64,000 bases of DNA from assembly GCA_016858145.1 (NCBI GenBank), contig JAEHOE010000047.1:682001-746000 (forward strand), in the 5' to 3' direction. Numbering within the stretch: the first letter of the stretch is position 1; each line of letters opens with the position of its first letter. The notes under the pieces are model-generated. The model was not told the origin of the DNA and did no database searches. It worked only from the letters and a program-made list of their open reading frames with translations. This DNA comes from Edaphochlamys debaryana. Lineage: Eukaryota > Chlorophyta > Chlorophyceae > Chlamydomonadales. Shown here in pieces: positions 24,501 to 35,600 of the stretch. A program made the translations under genes and the position numbers.

Positions 24501-26059
24501 CTCTGCTCTGGAACCCGCAGCTCCCTCTCATATAGCACCATGCCCAGAGTGCGGCCCGCGCACCTGCGGGCTCATGTACACGGGCGTGCCGATGCGCGTG
24601 TGCATCTGGCTGTCCTCGCCCCAGCCCTTGGCGAACCCGAAATCGCACAGCTTGAGGGTGGGCGGGCGCTGGGAGGTGAGCACCACGTTGCACATCTTGA
24701 GGTCTGCAGGGACCGTTCCAGGGGTGGGGGTGGAGGGCGCGCACGGGGCGTTCAGACCTGGGGCCTAGCCCAGGGAGCGTGTCGGCGCCGCCCCCATGCG
24801 CCCCTTCTCGCCTCCCCACAGCCCCACCCCTCCCGGAGCCACCCTCAGCTCTCCGCTTCAATCTGTATCCCCCTCCCCACCTCGGTGTGCAACGTGGGAC
24901 TTGTGCAGGTACTCCACCGAGTTGATGAGTTGCTGCGGGGAGAAGGGGTGGGGGAGGAGTCGGAGAGGGGTCGCGTGAGGCGGAGCTCTGAGACGCGGGA
25001 GCAAGAGATCCGCTCAAGACTCCACGGTGTGCCCTTTGGCCTCTTTCCGCCCCTGTCCAACCTTCTTGAGCCCATTCCATACCCCAGGCATCCCCTTCCC
25101 CTGCTTCCGTGTCCCAATCCAACGCATCCCCCGGTCTCCACCCCCACAGGGCCCCACCCTACCCTGAAGAAGTACTTGGCCTCTTCCTCGTCCAGGAACA
25201 GTCCGCCCAGCCGCGACTTGCCCCGGGCCATCACGTACTGAGTCAGCGTGCCCCCGTCCACGTACTCCATCACCTGGGGAGTGGGCAGGGGGCGGGCAGC
25301 ATCCCGGGTGCGCGCATTGGAGAGAGTGATGCGCGCGTGCTCGCTCATCCGTACTGGCCTCGTATCACCCCGGCCCAAGTCACTTTGTGTTCAGCGCCCG
25401 GGCCTCTCTCCACCGGCCTGCTGGCTTTCCGTGGCCTGCCCGGCCGCTGCGCCCTCACCAGGCCCAGGTGGGAGCGCGTGAGCAGCGCCGACTGCACGTG
25501 GACCAGACCCAGGTGGCCCTCGCTGAGCTGGGCTTGGAGCTGCGGTTGGGGACGCGAGGGCGGGATGTGGGTTCGAGCGCAGTGCGTCAGGCATGGAAGG
25601 TGAGGGCGCCCGGACACAGCGGGCGAGGTTTGCCAAGAAGTGTGGTCTGCTTGGGTCAGGTCACTGCCTCCGCATGGCTCTGGGCTCCATCCGGCGTGAA
25701 ACGCTCACCTGTATCTCCTGGGCGACCATGGGGACCAGGACCTTGGCCAGAGGCCGCGGCATGAACTTGATCGCGACGCGGCGCGCGGTGCGCACGTCCT
25801 GGCAAAGCCATGTCTGGCCGGTGCCGCCCTCGCCCAGCATCTCCATAACGATGTAGTGCCCCCGCACGCCAAAGTCAGGTGGCGGTGGCCGGGCCTGCTT
25901 TGTTACCGACATCGTGCTTCCCCGGCGGGGGGTCAGTAGCGCCTTGACGAATTTGCTGTGCTTGGAGGACTCCGTGTCCGTGGGGATGGCCACCCCGGGG
26001 GCGCCGGTTTTGGCTGGCCGGGCATCGCCACTAGAGCCTGAGCTTAAGCATCCACCCAT
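21599..26059 (-). CDS. SnRK2-like Ser/Thr protein kinase, probably N-myristoylated
   Basis: Plant-type SNF1-related kinase 2 (stress/nutrient signalling family in plants and algae). Exons: 26059-25709, 25539-25459, 25273-25163, 24932-24881, 24703-24564, 24371-24219, 23869-23762, 23545-23444, 23235-23176, 22988-22500, 22305-21907, 21790-21599; 745 aa. Seen: MGGCLSS start (Gly2 for myristate, Cys4 for palmitate); glycine loop LGEGGTGQTW; VAIKF Lys98; alphaC Glu115; HRDLKMCN with Asp199 and Asn204; DFG at 219-221; ADVWACGVMLFAMLLGMFPYDH and KRITIPAIREHPWF, both close to SnRK2. The usual APE is SPQ (YMSPQ), so the conserved Glu is missing. The C-terminal half is Ala/Gly/Pro-rich with an acidic VDDDDDGISD patch, reminiscent of SnRK2 acidic tails. 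All GT-AG introns. Kinase identity is firm; the SnRK2 class is likely. Confidence 0.92.
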
Positions 26060-27104
26060 GGTTGGCTGTCCGAGCGATAAAGAGACGGCTAGGATGAGCC
26101 CGGCAGGTGATCACACACGGCCGGGCGCTGTTGGCAGTTGAGGGCCCACCCGGCAGACGGGTGCACGAAGCGCCTCGAGCGGCGGTTTGACGGAGCGCCC
26201 GGCTGCAAATCCAGAAGCTTATTCTGTTTAGCGTCCTGATGGCCGATGCCCCGCTCGGCGTAGCATCCTGCTGGGGGAGAGCGAGGAACGCTGACAAGTC
26301 GAGAGATGCTGCCAGACATGCCGCCCCAGCCCCGACCGCCAACCTCCTCTCTACCCAGCCTGCGGTCCAGCCTGCGGTCCAAGAATGCTACCCAATCATG
26401 CTGCTCTGAGCCGCGATGCCCACCTTGGCCTCCGCCCGAGCCTGGTGCCGGCACGAGCAACGTCCGCGAGCCGCTATCGCTTTTAACGCGCCACACAATG
26501 GTATCGCTCGCCTGATGCCTTCAGCCCAGGCCGGCGAGCGACTGCCGGGTCAATGCGCTAGCCAATGGCTGACCAGCAAGCCGTCCACCAGCTTAGCGGC
26601 CACCCGCTTAGCTCGTATTTCGAGACGTGGAGCAACACCAGGCGAGGCTGTCCGAGCTAAGAACGCGCCCGCAAGAGCGAGCACGTCCAAGCGTGTCGTC
26701 CTTGGTGCAAGGAGGAGCAAGGCTATTGCTATGGTTATTGAAGGCTGCTATACCGGTGGAGCTCGATGCGTCAAGGTGCGCGTGTCCCTGAACTCTTATG
26801 CTGTGCGACTCCCAGAGTTGGGCGGCAGCACTGTGGAAGTGTGGATGGCGCGTTGCAGCGGCAGGCCTCGGTTCGATATCTGCTATGCGCTGCGGCTCAC
26901 GGCCTGGGTCGCAAGGGGTTCGTGCTCCGGGCTTCCCCGATCAGGCCCCGTGCCCGGTCACCCCGCGTGAGCCCTTATGAGCACCCTTATACTCTGAGCC
27001 GCACAGATAACACGACACATCGTTGAACTTGCAGCAGGGAGCAGCGACGCGCAGCGACTCGTCGTCGCCCATCTGACGCCAGCACCTCGGCGACCCTCGC
27101 GATC
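26060..27104. promoter_or_regulatory. divergent intergenic region between kinase and HMG-CoA lyase genes
   Basis: About 1.05 kb separate the kinase start (minus, 26059) from the lyase start (plus, 27105), so it must hold both promoters. No clear TATA box close to either start was seen; the sequence around 26988 (cttatactc) is a weak candidate for the lyase. No credible coding sequence. Confidence 0.45.
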
Positions 27105-30100
27105 ATGCAGCAGGTTGTTTCCACCCTCTCTGGGACCGGCTTGATGCAGACAGCAGCGCGACAGCTGTGCGGCGGCCTGCTGGGCAACGGCGCTCGATCG
27201 CATGTGCCCGTCCTCGTTGGGGCGTCGCGGGCAGCGTCCACGACCGCGGCGACGCTGCCCAACGGCATGCCAGCAGAGGTCACCATTTATGAGGTGAGGG
27301 TGGCGTGACCCAAATAGGGCAGGCCTCCCTTCGGGTGCAAGGGGCCGGGGCGAGGGGAACTAGCAGGGTGGGGAGGAGGGGCATCATCGCCCTGGTCTCC
27401 CGGTCCCCTGACCCTCTCTACCGTTTGGGCAAACCCCAGGTTGGGCCACGCGATGGCCTACAGAACGAGGCTCAGGTATGTGTGTCTGCCGGGTGGTATG
27501 ATCTGCTGCCGGGCGCCCGCTGCCCTCTAGCCGGCGAAACCCGAACCTCTCCTCTCGTCTCGGACGTGACGCAGTCTCGGGGGCCCCCAATCGCCCCCAG
27601 ACGATCCCCACCGAGGTTAAGGTGCGGTTGATCGACATGCTGACAGATGCCGGCATCAAGGTGGGTTGGAGTGGGGTGAGATCGGGATCGCGAGTTCGAC
27701 TAGAGGGAGGGCACCGCAGGTTTGGCGCGGGCAGGAGGGGTGCCTATTCTGGCGGGCGGACCATCCGGCCGCGGCACCCAACGGTCTGGGGTCGTCAAGG
27801 GCTCAAGGCCCACCGCTACGACACGCGGTGGACCCCCAGCCTTCGCCTTCGCGGCTTCCACGACATCTCTGCCAGGACCCCGTCTCGTCGCTTCCCCTCA
27901 AAACCCTCTTCCGCTTGTTCCAACCCCCCCTCCACCCTCTCCACAGGCCATTGAGGCGACCAGCTTCGTGTCGCCCAAGTGGGTGCCGCAGCTGGCGGAC
28001 GCCAAGCAGGTGCGGGGGCAGAGCAGGAGGGGAGGGAGAGGGGCGGGAGAGGGGCGGGAGAGGGGGGGGAGAGGGGAGGGAGAGGGGAGGGAGAGGGGAG
28101 GGAGAGGGGAGGGAGAGGGGAGGGAGAGGGGAGGGAGAGGGGAGGGAGAGGGGAGGGAGAGGGGAGGGAGAGGGGAGGGAGAGGGGAGGGAGAGGGGAGG
28201 GAGAGGGGAGGGAGAGGGGAGGGAGAGGGGAGGGAGAGGGGAGGGAGAGGGGAGGGAGAGGGGAGGGAGAGGGGAGGGAGAGGGGAGGGAGAGGGGAGGG
28301 AGAGGGGAGGGAGAGGGGAGGGAGAGGGGAGGGAGAGGGGAGGGTCAGGGTGTCAGGGCTAGGGTGCTTGTACCCGTACCCGTGATGGGAATTGACAGGC
28401 TCTAACGGGGACGGCCCGCCGCCGAGGTCGGGCTGTGGAGTGCTACAGGCAGGGGAGCCCGGTGCTGCCCGGCGGCTGTTGCGGTGCAGCGGCTCGAGCC
28501 TGTGGCGGCGCCAGAGTGCGGTGTGGGCAACTAGGGGCGGGCTGATCGGCAGCCGCATGCGCCCGTGGTTGGGCAGTGCGTTCGGGAGGGGACAAAAAGG
28601 ACGGCCCTAAACGTTGGCTGCGTGAGCTGCGACATGGGCGGGCGTGGAGGGATGCACAGCGCGGGCTCCCTTGGCGAGGGCTCGGCCGGCGCCGGCCTGA
28701 AACCAATGAGGGACAGCGGCAAGCGGCGCGAGCCCAGCTATTTGGGTGGGGACTGCGCTAGCTCCGCCGTGCTGAGCCGTGATGCGCTCGTGCGTAACCA
28801 TGCTGTGTCGTGCCGTTGCCGTGACGCCGCCGCAGGTCATTGCGGCCATGCGCAAGGCCCCGGGGGTGCAATACCCCGTGCTCACGCCCAACCTCAAGGT
28901 GCGGTGCCGCCCAACGGGGCGTGGGCAGATGCCATGCATGCAGGGCTGTGTGGCGTCACCGGAGGTTGTTTGGGGGCTGCAGGGCTGGGGCTGCAGGGCT
29001 GGGGGTTCCTGCACGGAGCGATGCTATGGCGTTATGAGGCTCCCCGCACCCGGCCTTCTTGCCTGCTCGGCCCCCCTGCTTACCGGTACCGTGCGCCTGC
29101 CCCTGCGCCCCCCCAGGGACTGCAAGGCGCGCTGGAGGCGGGGTGCCGGGAGGTGGCGGTGTTCGCTGCGGCGTCGGAGGCCTTCTCGCGGCGCAACATC
29201 AACTGCTCCGTGGCGGAGAGCCTCAAGTGGGGGCGGGCGGGAAGGGGGGGTGTTTGAATCTGAGAGGGGGTTGGGGGGGGTGGGCCTTGGGGGAGGAGTT
29301 GGGAAGTGGGAAGAGGGTCACGGTTGAAGGACTGTGGGGGTGGGAGGACGAGGACCGGAACACAACCGGTACTTGCACATGTGCACTTGAGCGCTATATT
29401 ACTGCGCTTGCTGCATTCTTGGACCGGTGGCGTGGTTTTGCACGTCCATGAGTCGCCTCGACCGGTATCCCCTGGGATCCCCCTTTCCTCCCGCAGGCGG
29501 TTTGAGGAGGTGGTGGTGGCCGCGCGCAAGGAGGGCGTCGCGGTGCGAGGGTGAGACGGGCGGTTGAGAAGGAGGTGGAGGGCCCGCTCGGGCTGCGACT
29601 TCCTGCCACAGTGCCCCATGGTTGACGTGGCGTGGCACGTGGCTGCCCCCCTCCCTCCCCACCCCAGCTACGTGTCTTGCGCCGTGGGCTGCCCCTACCA
29701 GGCAAGGCCACGGGGGAGAACGGCACAGTGGGAGGGCGCTTCGCACTCGTGGGGCATTCTTGGGGCCTGTCCCTTGGCGCTGGGCGCTTGCTTGGGGCCT
29801 GCCAGCTCCAGCTCTTACCTGCTCCAGCCCATCTCACCATCACAAGCGCCCACACCGCATACCAGTGTGGGGCCTGCCATGGTCTACCAGTTTCAGCTCA
29901 TTTGTCTGCCTCATTCAGCCCATGCAACCACCACAAGCGGTGACGTCACCACCAGGGTGTCGCCCTCTCGACCCGCAAGCCCTGCGACCGACACGCCGAG
30001 CCTTCCTTACCCCCTCCCTCAGGGCCACGTGGACCCGGGGGCGGCGGCTGACGTGGGCGCTGCACTGTACGGCATGGGCTGCTACGAGGTGATTGAGGCA

Positions 30101-31263
30101 CATGGGCACGTGGGCAAGGAGGTGGCAGAGGCACATGGGCACAGGGGGTTTAAGAGGACGATAACCTCTGGCGCCACGTGGGGGCCTCTAGCAGCAACCG
30201 TATGGTACCGTAACCGTATGGTTTGGCGATGGGGGAAGCGCGTGCGGTTCCATCCTCGTACGGCGGCGCCGTGTCTCACGCAACCACCCCTCAGTCCTCC
30301 TGCCTTGGGACAAGAGTCCCGACACGGGTGTGGTAATGTGCGTGTGCTCACCGCCCACGTCGGCAACCCCTGCGTGCCCAGTCTCGCCCCCCCTTGCCCC
30401 CCTTTCCCATCCCGCCCCCCGTTGACTATGTTTACCCCCTCTTCAACCCCCCTCGTGCCTCAGGTGTCCATGGCTGACACCATTGGCGTGGGCACCCCCG
30501 CCTCAATGGAGCGAATGCTGCAGGCGAGGAGGGGGAAAGCGAGGGGTGAACAGAGACGAGGGGTCGGGCAGGCTAGGAACCCGGGGTCCTCTAGGGGCGG
30601 GGCCGAGGGGCGGTGCATGGCAGTCAGGGGGACAGGGCCAGGGCCAAGAGGGTTGTACGCGATGATGCTCGTATCGGGCTCTGGTTGGGCCGCCGATGGT
30701 GCCAAACGCTCAACTACCAACCCCTAACCGCAGGCCACCATGCAGCAGATCCCCGTGTCCAAGCTTGCCGTACACTGCCACGACACGTACGGCATGGCCA
30801 TCGCCAACATCGCCGCGTCGCTGCGCCTGGGCGTGGCGGTGGTGGACTCATCCGTGGCGGGGCTGGGGGGCTGCCCCTACGCGCGGGGGGCAACCGGCAA
30901 CGTGGCGACGGAAGACGTGAGCGCGGGGGGGAGAAGGGGAAGGCATGGGTAACGGAAAGGCAGCAGCAGGGGTTGACGGGATTGAAGCTCGCAATCTTGT
31001 TGGCTAATGGCGGGCTTACGTCCCGATCCCTTCCCCTTCAGGTCCTGTACCTACTGGACGGGTACGGCATCCGCCACGGCATCAGCATGGATGCCGTACT
31101 AGCGGCCTCGGAGTACATCAGCGGGGCGCTGGGGCGGCCCAACGGGTCACGCGTGGCTAAGGCCCTCCTGGCTCGCCGGGCGGCGGAGGCCGAGAAGGAG
31201 GCCAAGGCGCAGGCCAAGGCAGCGGCGGCCGCCAAGGCGGAGGGGGCCGCCGTGGCAGCGTAA
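27105..31263 (+). CDS. HMGCL: hydroxymethylglutaryl-CoA lyase, mitochondrial
   Basis: Cleaves HMG-CoA to acetyl-CoA and acetoacetate, the last step of leucine breakdown. Exons: 27105-27293, 27440-27475, 27601-27660, 27947-28009, 28836-28898, 29117-29226, 29497-29550, 29668-29701, 30023-30088, 30464-30523, 30734-30916, 31042-31263; 379 aa. Seen: [10 protein letters not shown] (catalytic Arg/Asp), [61 protein letters not shown] (metal His pair) and the signature [14 protein letters not shown] with the active-site Cys. The first 60 or so residues are Ser/Thr/Arg/Ala-rich, consistent with a mitochondrial transit peptide. It ends in a Lys/Ala-rich extension absent from the human enzyme, without a peroxisomal targeting tripeptide. 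The donors after exon 8 (CAG|GCAAGG) and exon 10 (CAG|GCGAGG) are GC. A TGTAA lies 0.5 kb downstream. Confidence 0.95.
28046..28344 (+). repeat. 11-bp minisatellite in an HMG-CoA lyase intron
   Basis: About 27 near-perfect copies of an 11-bp purine unit (ggggagggaga), with a few variant units at the left end. It lies in the intron between exons 4 and 5. Because 11 is not a multiple of three and the unit has no T, every forward frame stays open, which explains the Gly/Arg/Glu-rich apparent reading frames here. Confidence 0.95.
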
Positions 31264-32666
31264 CGCACGCGCTTGTGCTTATGGACAGCGGCAGGGTGTG
31301 GGCATGTGCCGCGGCGGAGGCACGGAGGGCGTTACGTACAGTCGGCGAGAGTAGCTTCAAGGCTTAGGGAGCGGCAGCCAGCGGCTGGAGCGGCTGATCA
31401 TGTCGAGGAAGGCAAGCAGGAGCCCTGCTGAAGCGTGGGACCGGGCAGAAACGGGGGAACGTAACGGAGGAGGAAGCGGGTGGGACGGTGGCATTCCTTA
31501 TCTTGGCAAGCCCTTGTGAGGACCCACGGTATGCAGATGACGAATAGCAGTACGCATGCTCGTTGACTGTTCGATGAAGCGGTGCAAAGCGCGTGCATGG
31601 ACGCTTGGACACTACGAGGCAATGTCAAGAGGGCATACAGGGACAGAGGGCATCGAGGAGTTTGTAGGAACCAGGGCATAATGGGACGGTATTTTAATGT
31701 GCCTGGGCGCATGGGACCCATCGAGTTGTTTGTGAGAACTACAACCGCGGCGTGGTGTAGATGTAAGGCCCTGGCTTGCATCTGGTAAGCGTCATAGCAA
31801 GTGCAGTGTGCAAAGGCTAGCGGGTCACGGACCGCGAGGCGTGCCTTTCCAGTCCCCTCACACAACTGACCGATGCCAGGCGGGGCAGCATGGCCAATGG
31901 CATTCGTGCGGCAGCGCGGAGAGGCTCGGATGAGGTTGGGGACCGGCACCGGCTGAATTTGCCGGGGCCCTGTAGTGTAGTGCAGTAGTGCAGTGGCGGT
32001 AGCGGTAGCGGTGGTGTGGTGACCGTCACCGGTCACCATGGTCACCGGTCACGGTCACCTGCACCGCTAGTGCCCGCTGGGCCATTGCGCACCCAGTGAG
32101 GGGCTGTTATAGGCAGCGGGGCGTACTGACGTGGTGCGGGGCCTCGGTGAGGGACGTAGGGGGCCTCAGAGGGGAGCACTGGCAGGGCCTGATGCCTGGG
32201 AGGGCCTGGGACGTGGGACCGTGTGTGCTGAGAGGCCGAGACACAAAGGCCCCGTCTCGTACCAAGCTGATTAGAAAGACCGAACAAACATTGAGCAGCG
32301 TTAGAGTCGGCCCATTCACAACGCACAAAGGGCCGCGGGCCATAATCCGCACCCAACGGTCACAATACGACAGTAACGGGTGCAGGTGCTGCGGTCTGTC
32401 CCTACCGCGCGTTTCACATACATCATTTGTAGCCTGCATGTGACACAGAGCCAGGCACTTCTGCTCGGACAGGGCGAACGACCTCGTTGGGCGAATGCGG
32501 ATGGCCAACATGCACAGAGGGCCCCTTAAGGACACGCTGCGCGTCACGTTATGGCTGCTGCCTGAATGCTGATGGCGCACACTGTGTGCGGAGTTGCGGA
32601 GTCCTAAGGCGCCTGCCGGCGAGGCGCCTCCTGCCCAGCTGGCGGGGACGCGCCAGCACTATCGCA
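31264..32666. other. intergenic region with a 40-bp imperfect palindrome
   Basis: Contains the lyase 3' UTR with TGTAA at 31762-31766. At 32019-32058 lies a near-palindrome made of alternating GGTCACC/ACCGGT units centred on CCATGG. No gene seen. Confidence 0.5.
31762..31766 (+). terminator. putative poly(A) signal TGTAA, HMG-CoA lyase
   Basis: TGTAA is the usual volvocine poly(A) signal; first good match after the stop at 31263. Confidence 0.4.
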
Positions 32667-35600
32667 ATGCGACTGAAGCATGCTTGCATGGAGGTGCTCC
32701 TGGCCGTGCTGCTCTGCGGTGCTGCGGAGTCGCTGGCAACTGGTAAAGGTGAAGGGGTTGGCCGATCGCTTCCAGTCTCAGGCCAAGTGAGGATTTTAGA
32801 TGAAGGTAATCTAGTAGGCAGCGGATACGCACAATCACACCGCTGGCAGCTGCGAGGGGGTACATCTGGGCGATGTGCTTACCCCAGCTCCTTCGCGACG
32901 CGCTGCGGCGATGCCCAGTTGACCGAGCTTCGTAATAGTTGAGCTTCGCGGCGCTCGCCTCAGCTCGTGCGCCTGCGCCCACCACGCGGGCTTCGTAAGC
33001 CATCGCAAACTCGTGCTTCCCTCCAGCCCCCGACCCCCTCGCCTCCCTCGCCTCCTTTCGCTACTCTTACGAGCAGGGGCGCCAGGCGACGGCCTGGATC
33101 AGCGCCGCGAAACTGACGTCGCCCCAAACGCCAGGAAGCTTACAGCGCAGGAGCTGGGGGTTGCCGTGCACCATGCGCAAAGGGGCCGGCGGAGGAGCAC
33201 TGGAGGGGTGCCCTTGGTGATGGACACGTCTCCCTGCATCTCATTCCAGGTGCCGTGGGGTCTCCCCCTAACTTGGGGAAACGCCTTAGCCAGCCTGTGC
33301 TCTACTGGCCAGGGGTGCACGGTTAAAGCCATGTTGTTGGAGTTAAGGAGTCCGCAAGCAAGCCCACAGGCCCCTGTTTTGACTCCCCCGGTACAGGCGG
33401 ACGACTACGCCCCGCTCACCACGCCCCTCGGCGGCACCGTGGGGTGGGTGCAGCGCGCAGGGGCCAGAGTTCGGTGCTCTCTCCCCAACCTCGTAACACC
33501 CTCTCCACCCCACCCACCCCAACCCTCCTCTTCACCCCCCCGCCCCTCCCCTCTCCTCCACCCGTTCCCAGGTACGTCACGCTGCGCTCGGGTATGCGCC
33601 CCAACGCCCCCCGCAGCGACGACGGCTCTTCCCTCCTCCGCCTGGACATTGTCCTCGACCCAGCTGCGCCCGCGGCTGCCTTCGCAGCTGCCGCCCCCAC
33701 GGACTTGACCAGGACGGGGGCCGGGTCTGGGCCGCAGGGCGCGGCGGCCAATGTGGTTGTGGCCCTGTCGCGGCGCGCACCAGACGCATGCCCGGCCACG
33801 GTGCCGGCACAGGTGGGGCCCGGGGCTGGCGGGTGGATGCGTGCCGCGCGGGGGACACACAGGGGACTGGGGGTGGCTACCCGTACGACAGCTTCACTTG
33901 GTTGGCCGTTTTGGGCAGCAAGCGCACCTCTGCTTCCCTCGTGGCACACGGTTTGCTGCTGACCGTGCGTTTGCCGACCTTGGTTGGATCTAGCCGTGCG
34001 ACCCTACGCCCTCGGCCCTTCATACTTGTTCGCGCGCTGGTGCTTGCGTGCAGATGTTAACCGCTGCCGTGGACTGCGCCGCCCGGAGTGCCAGCCTGCA
34101 GGTGGCGGTGCCCACCAGCCTCTTCCGCTGCCTGCCCTCGGAGGCGGACGACGTCAGCCGCTCCTTCTTCCTGCAAGTGCGCGTGCAGCTGTCGGACCAG
34201 GTGCGCGGGCCCACGTGAGGAGCGGCGGTCACGTGCACCGGGGCACGGGCGCGGGCAACGGCACCAGGGGCACTAGGGCGGACTGGGCAGGTTACAAGCG
34301 TGAGGCGGGGCGGTGACGTGCACGGGGGCACGAGCACTGGGACGGGCATCAATGACACTAGTTAGGGCAGACCAGGGGCAAGGCATGCTAGGATTCGCAC
34401 ACAAGTCAGGGAACTCACCCTCCACGTCCCTGCCCCATGGTCCTCTCTGTCCAGGCTTGCGGAGCCGTCACCCGCCCAGCCTACGCGGGCGCCGCAGTCA
34501 ACTCCCTTTCCGCCGGCTGCTCGTTCGTCATAGTCACGGGCGAGTGCCAGCCCGACACCTGCCCGGCGGCCGTGAACACGTCCGCTGCCCCTGGATCCCC
34601 TGGATCCAGTGATCCCGGCGCCCCAGATCTTGGATCCAGTAACACATCGGCAGCGTTCCTTGGAGACGTTGGCGGACCCCCGGGCCTGGCCATTGTCCTG
34701 ACGGAGGAGCTACGAGGGCAAGGGCCGGGGCAGGACACGCCAACCGCAGCAACCGCTGCGGTGGTGACCAGCGGCGGCGGCGGCGGTGGCGGCGTCAGTG
34801 CGTCGGTGTACGGCGGTGCCATCGGCGGCGCCGTCGGCGCGGCGGCGGCGCTGGTCGCTTCCGTGGTGTTTGTCTTCTCGCGGCGGCGCAGCTCACGCCG
34901 TCGGAAGGACGCAGCGGCGGCGGAAGCGGACAAGGCTCCGATGCCGCCGCCGCTGTCACCGCAACCGCCGCCGCCAGGCACGCTGGCGGCGGTGCGCAGC
35001 CGCCGGATGACTCATGACGGCGCGGCCGGAATAAACCGGAGCGGCGGTGACAGCGGGGTGTCGATCCAGATGGTGGCATTTGATAACCCTTTGGCGCCGC
35101 CGCTGACGGGCGCTGATCTCCAGGGCGCCGTTGGTATTGCGGGAGCGGGCGTGTTCTCAGCGGCAGCGGCGGCGGCGGGCCGGCAGCCACTCGGCCGCCG
35201 GTTGCACGGTGACGGGCCTGATCTCCGCAGCCCCCTGCAGCCTGGCGGCGCCGCCACCCCAACCGCCGGCAACGCGACCTCCGCCGCAGTCAGCGACGAC
35301 GACGACGGTACGACGGTGGCTGGTGGTGGCGGCGGCGCCGCCACGGCGACCGATGACGACGCGCTGACGTCACGGTCGTACGTCGCTGCCCTGCGCGGCC
35401 GTACGTATCACGGCGGGTACGGCACCGGCGCCAGTGCATGGCTGTCGCTGCCGCCAGCCGGCGATGACAACACCGATGCCACGGGTGACCATGGCGGTGG
35501 CGGCGGCCCTGACGGCCGACCCGCCGCCAGCCCGTACCAGCGACCGCTGACGCTGGGTGAGAGGATCTACCGGCGGGGTTTCAGCCTCAACGGCGCCACC

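Noticed and set aside
27666..28558. Arg/Gly/Glu-rich frames over the 11-bp minisatellite
   Set aside because: All three frames stay open only because the unit lacks stop-forming bases; the region is an intron of the HMG-CoA lyase gene.
32943..33076. Extending the second exon of membrane-protein paralog 1 further upstream
   Set aside because: The upstream sequence is a pyrimidine-rich intron end and the acceptor at 33075-33076 gives the phase required by the signal-peptide exon.
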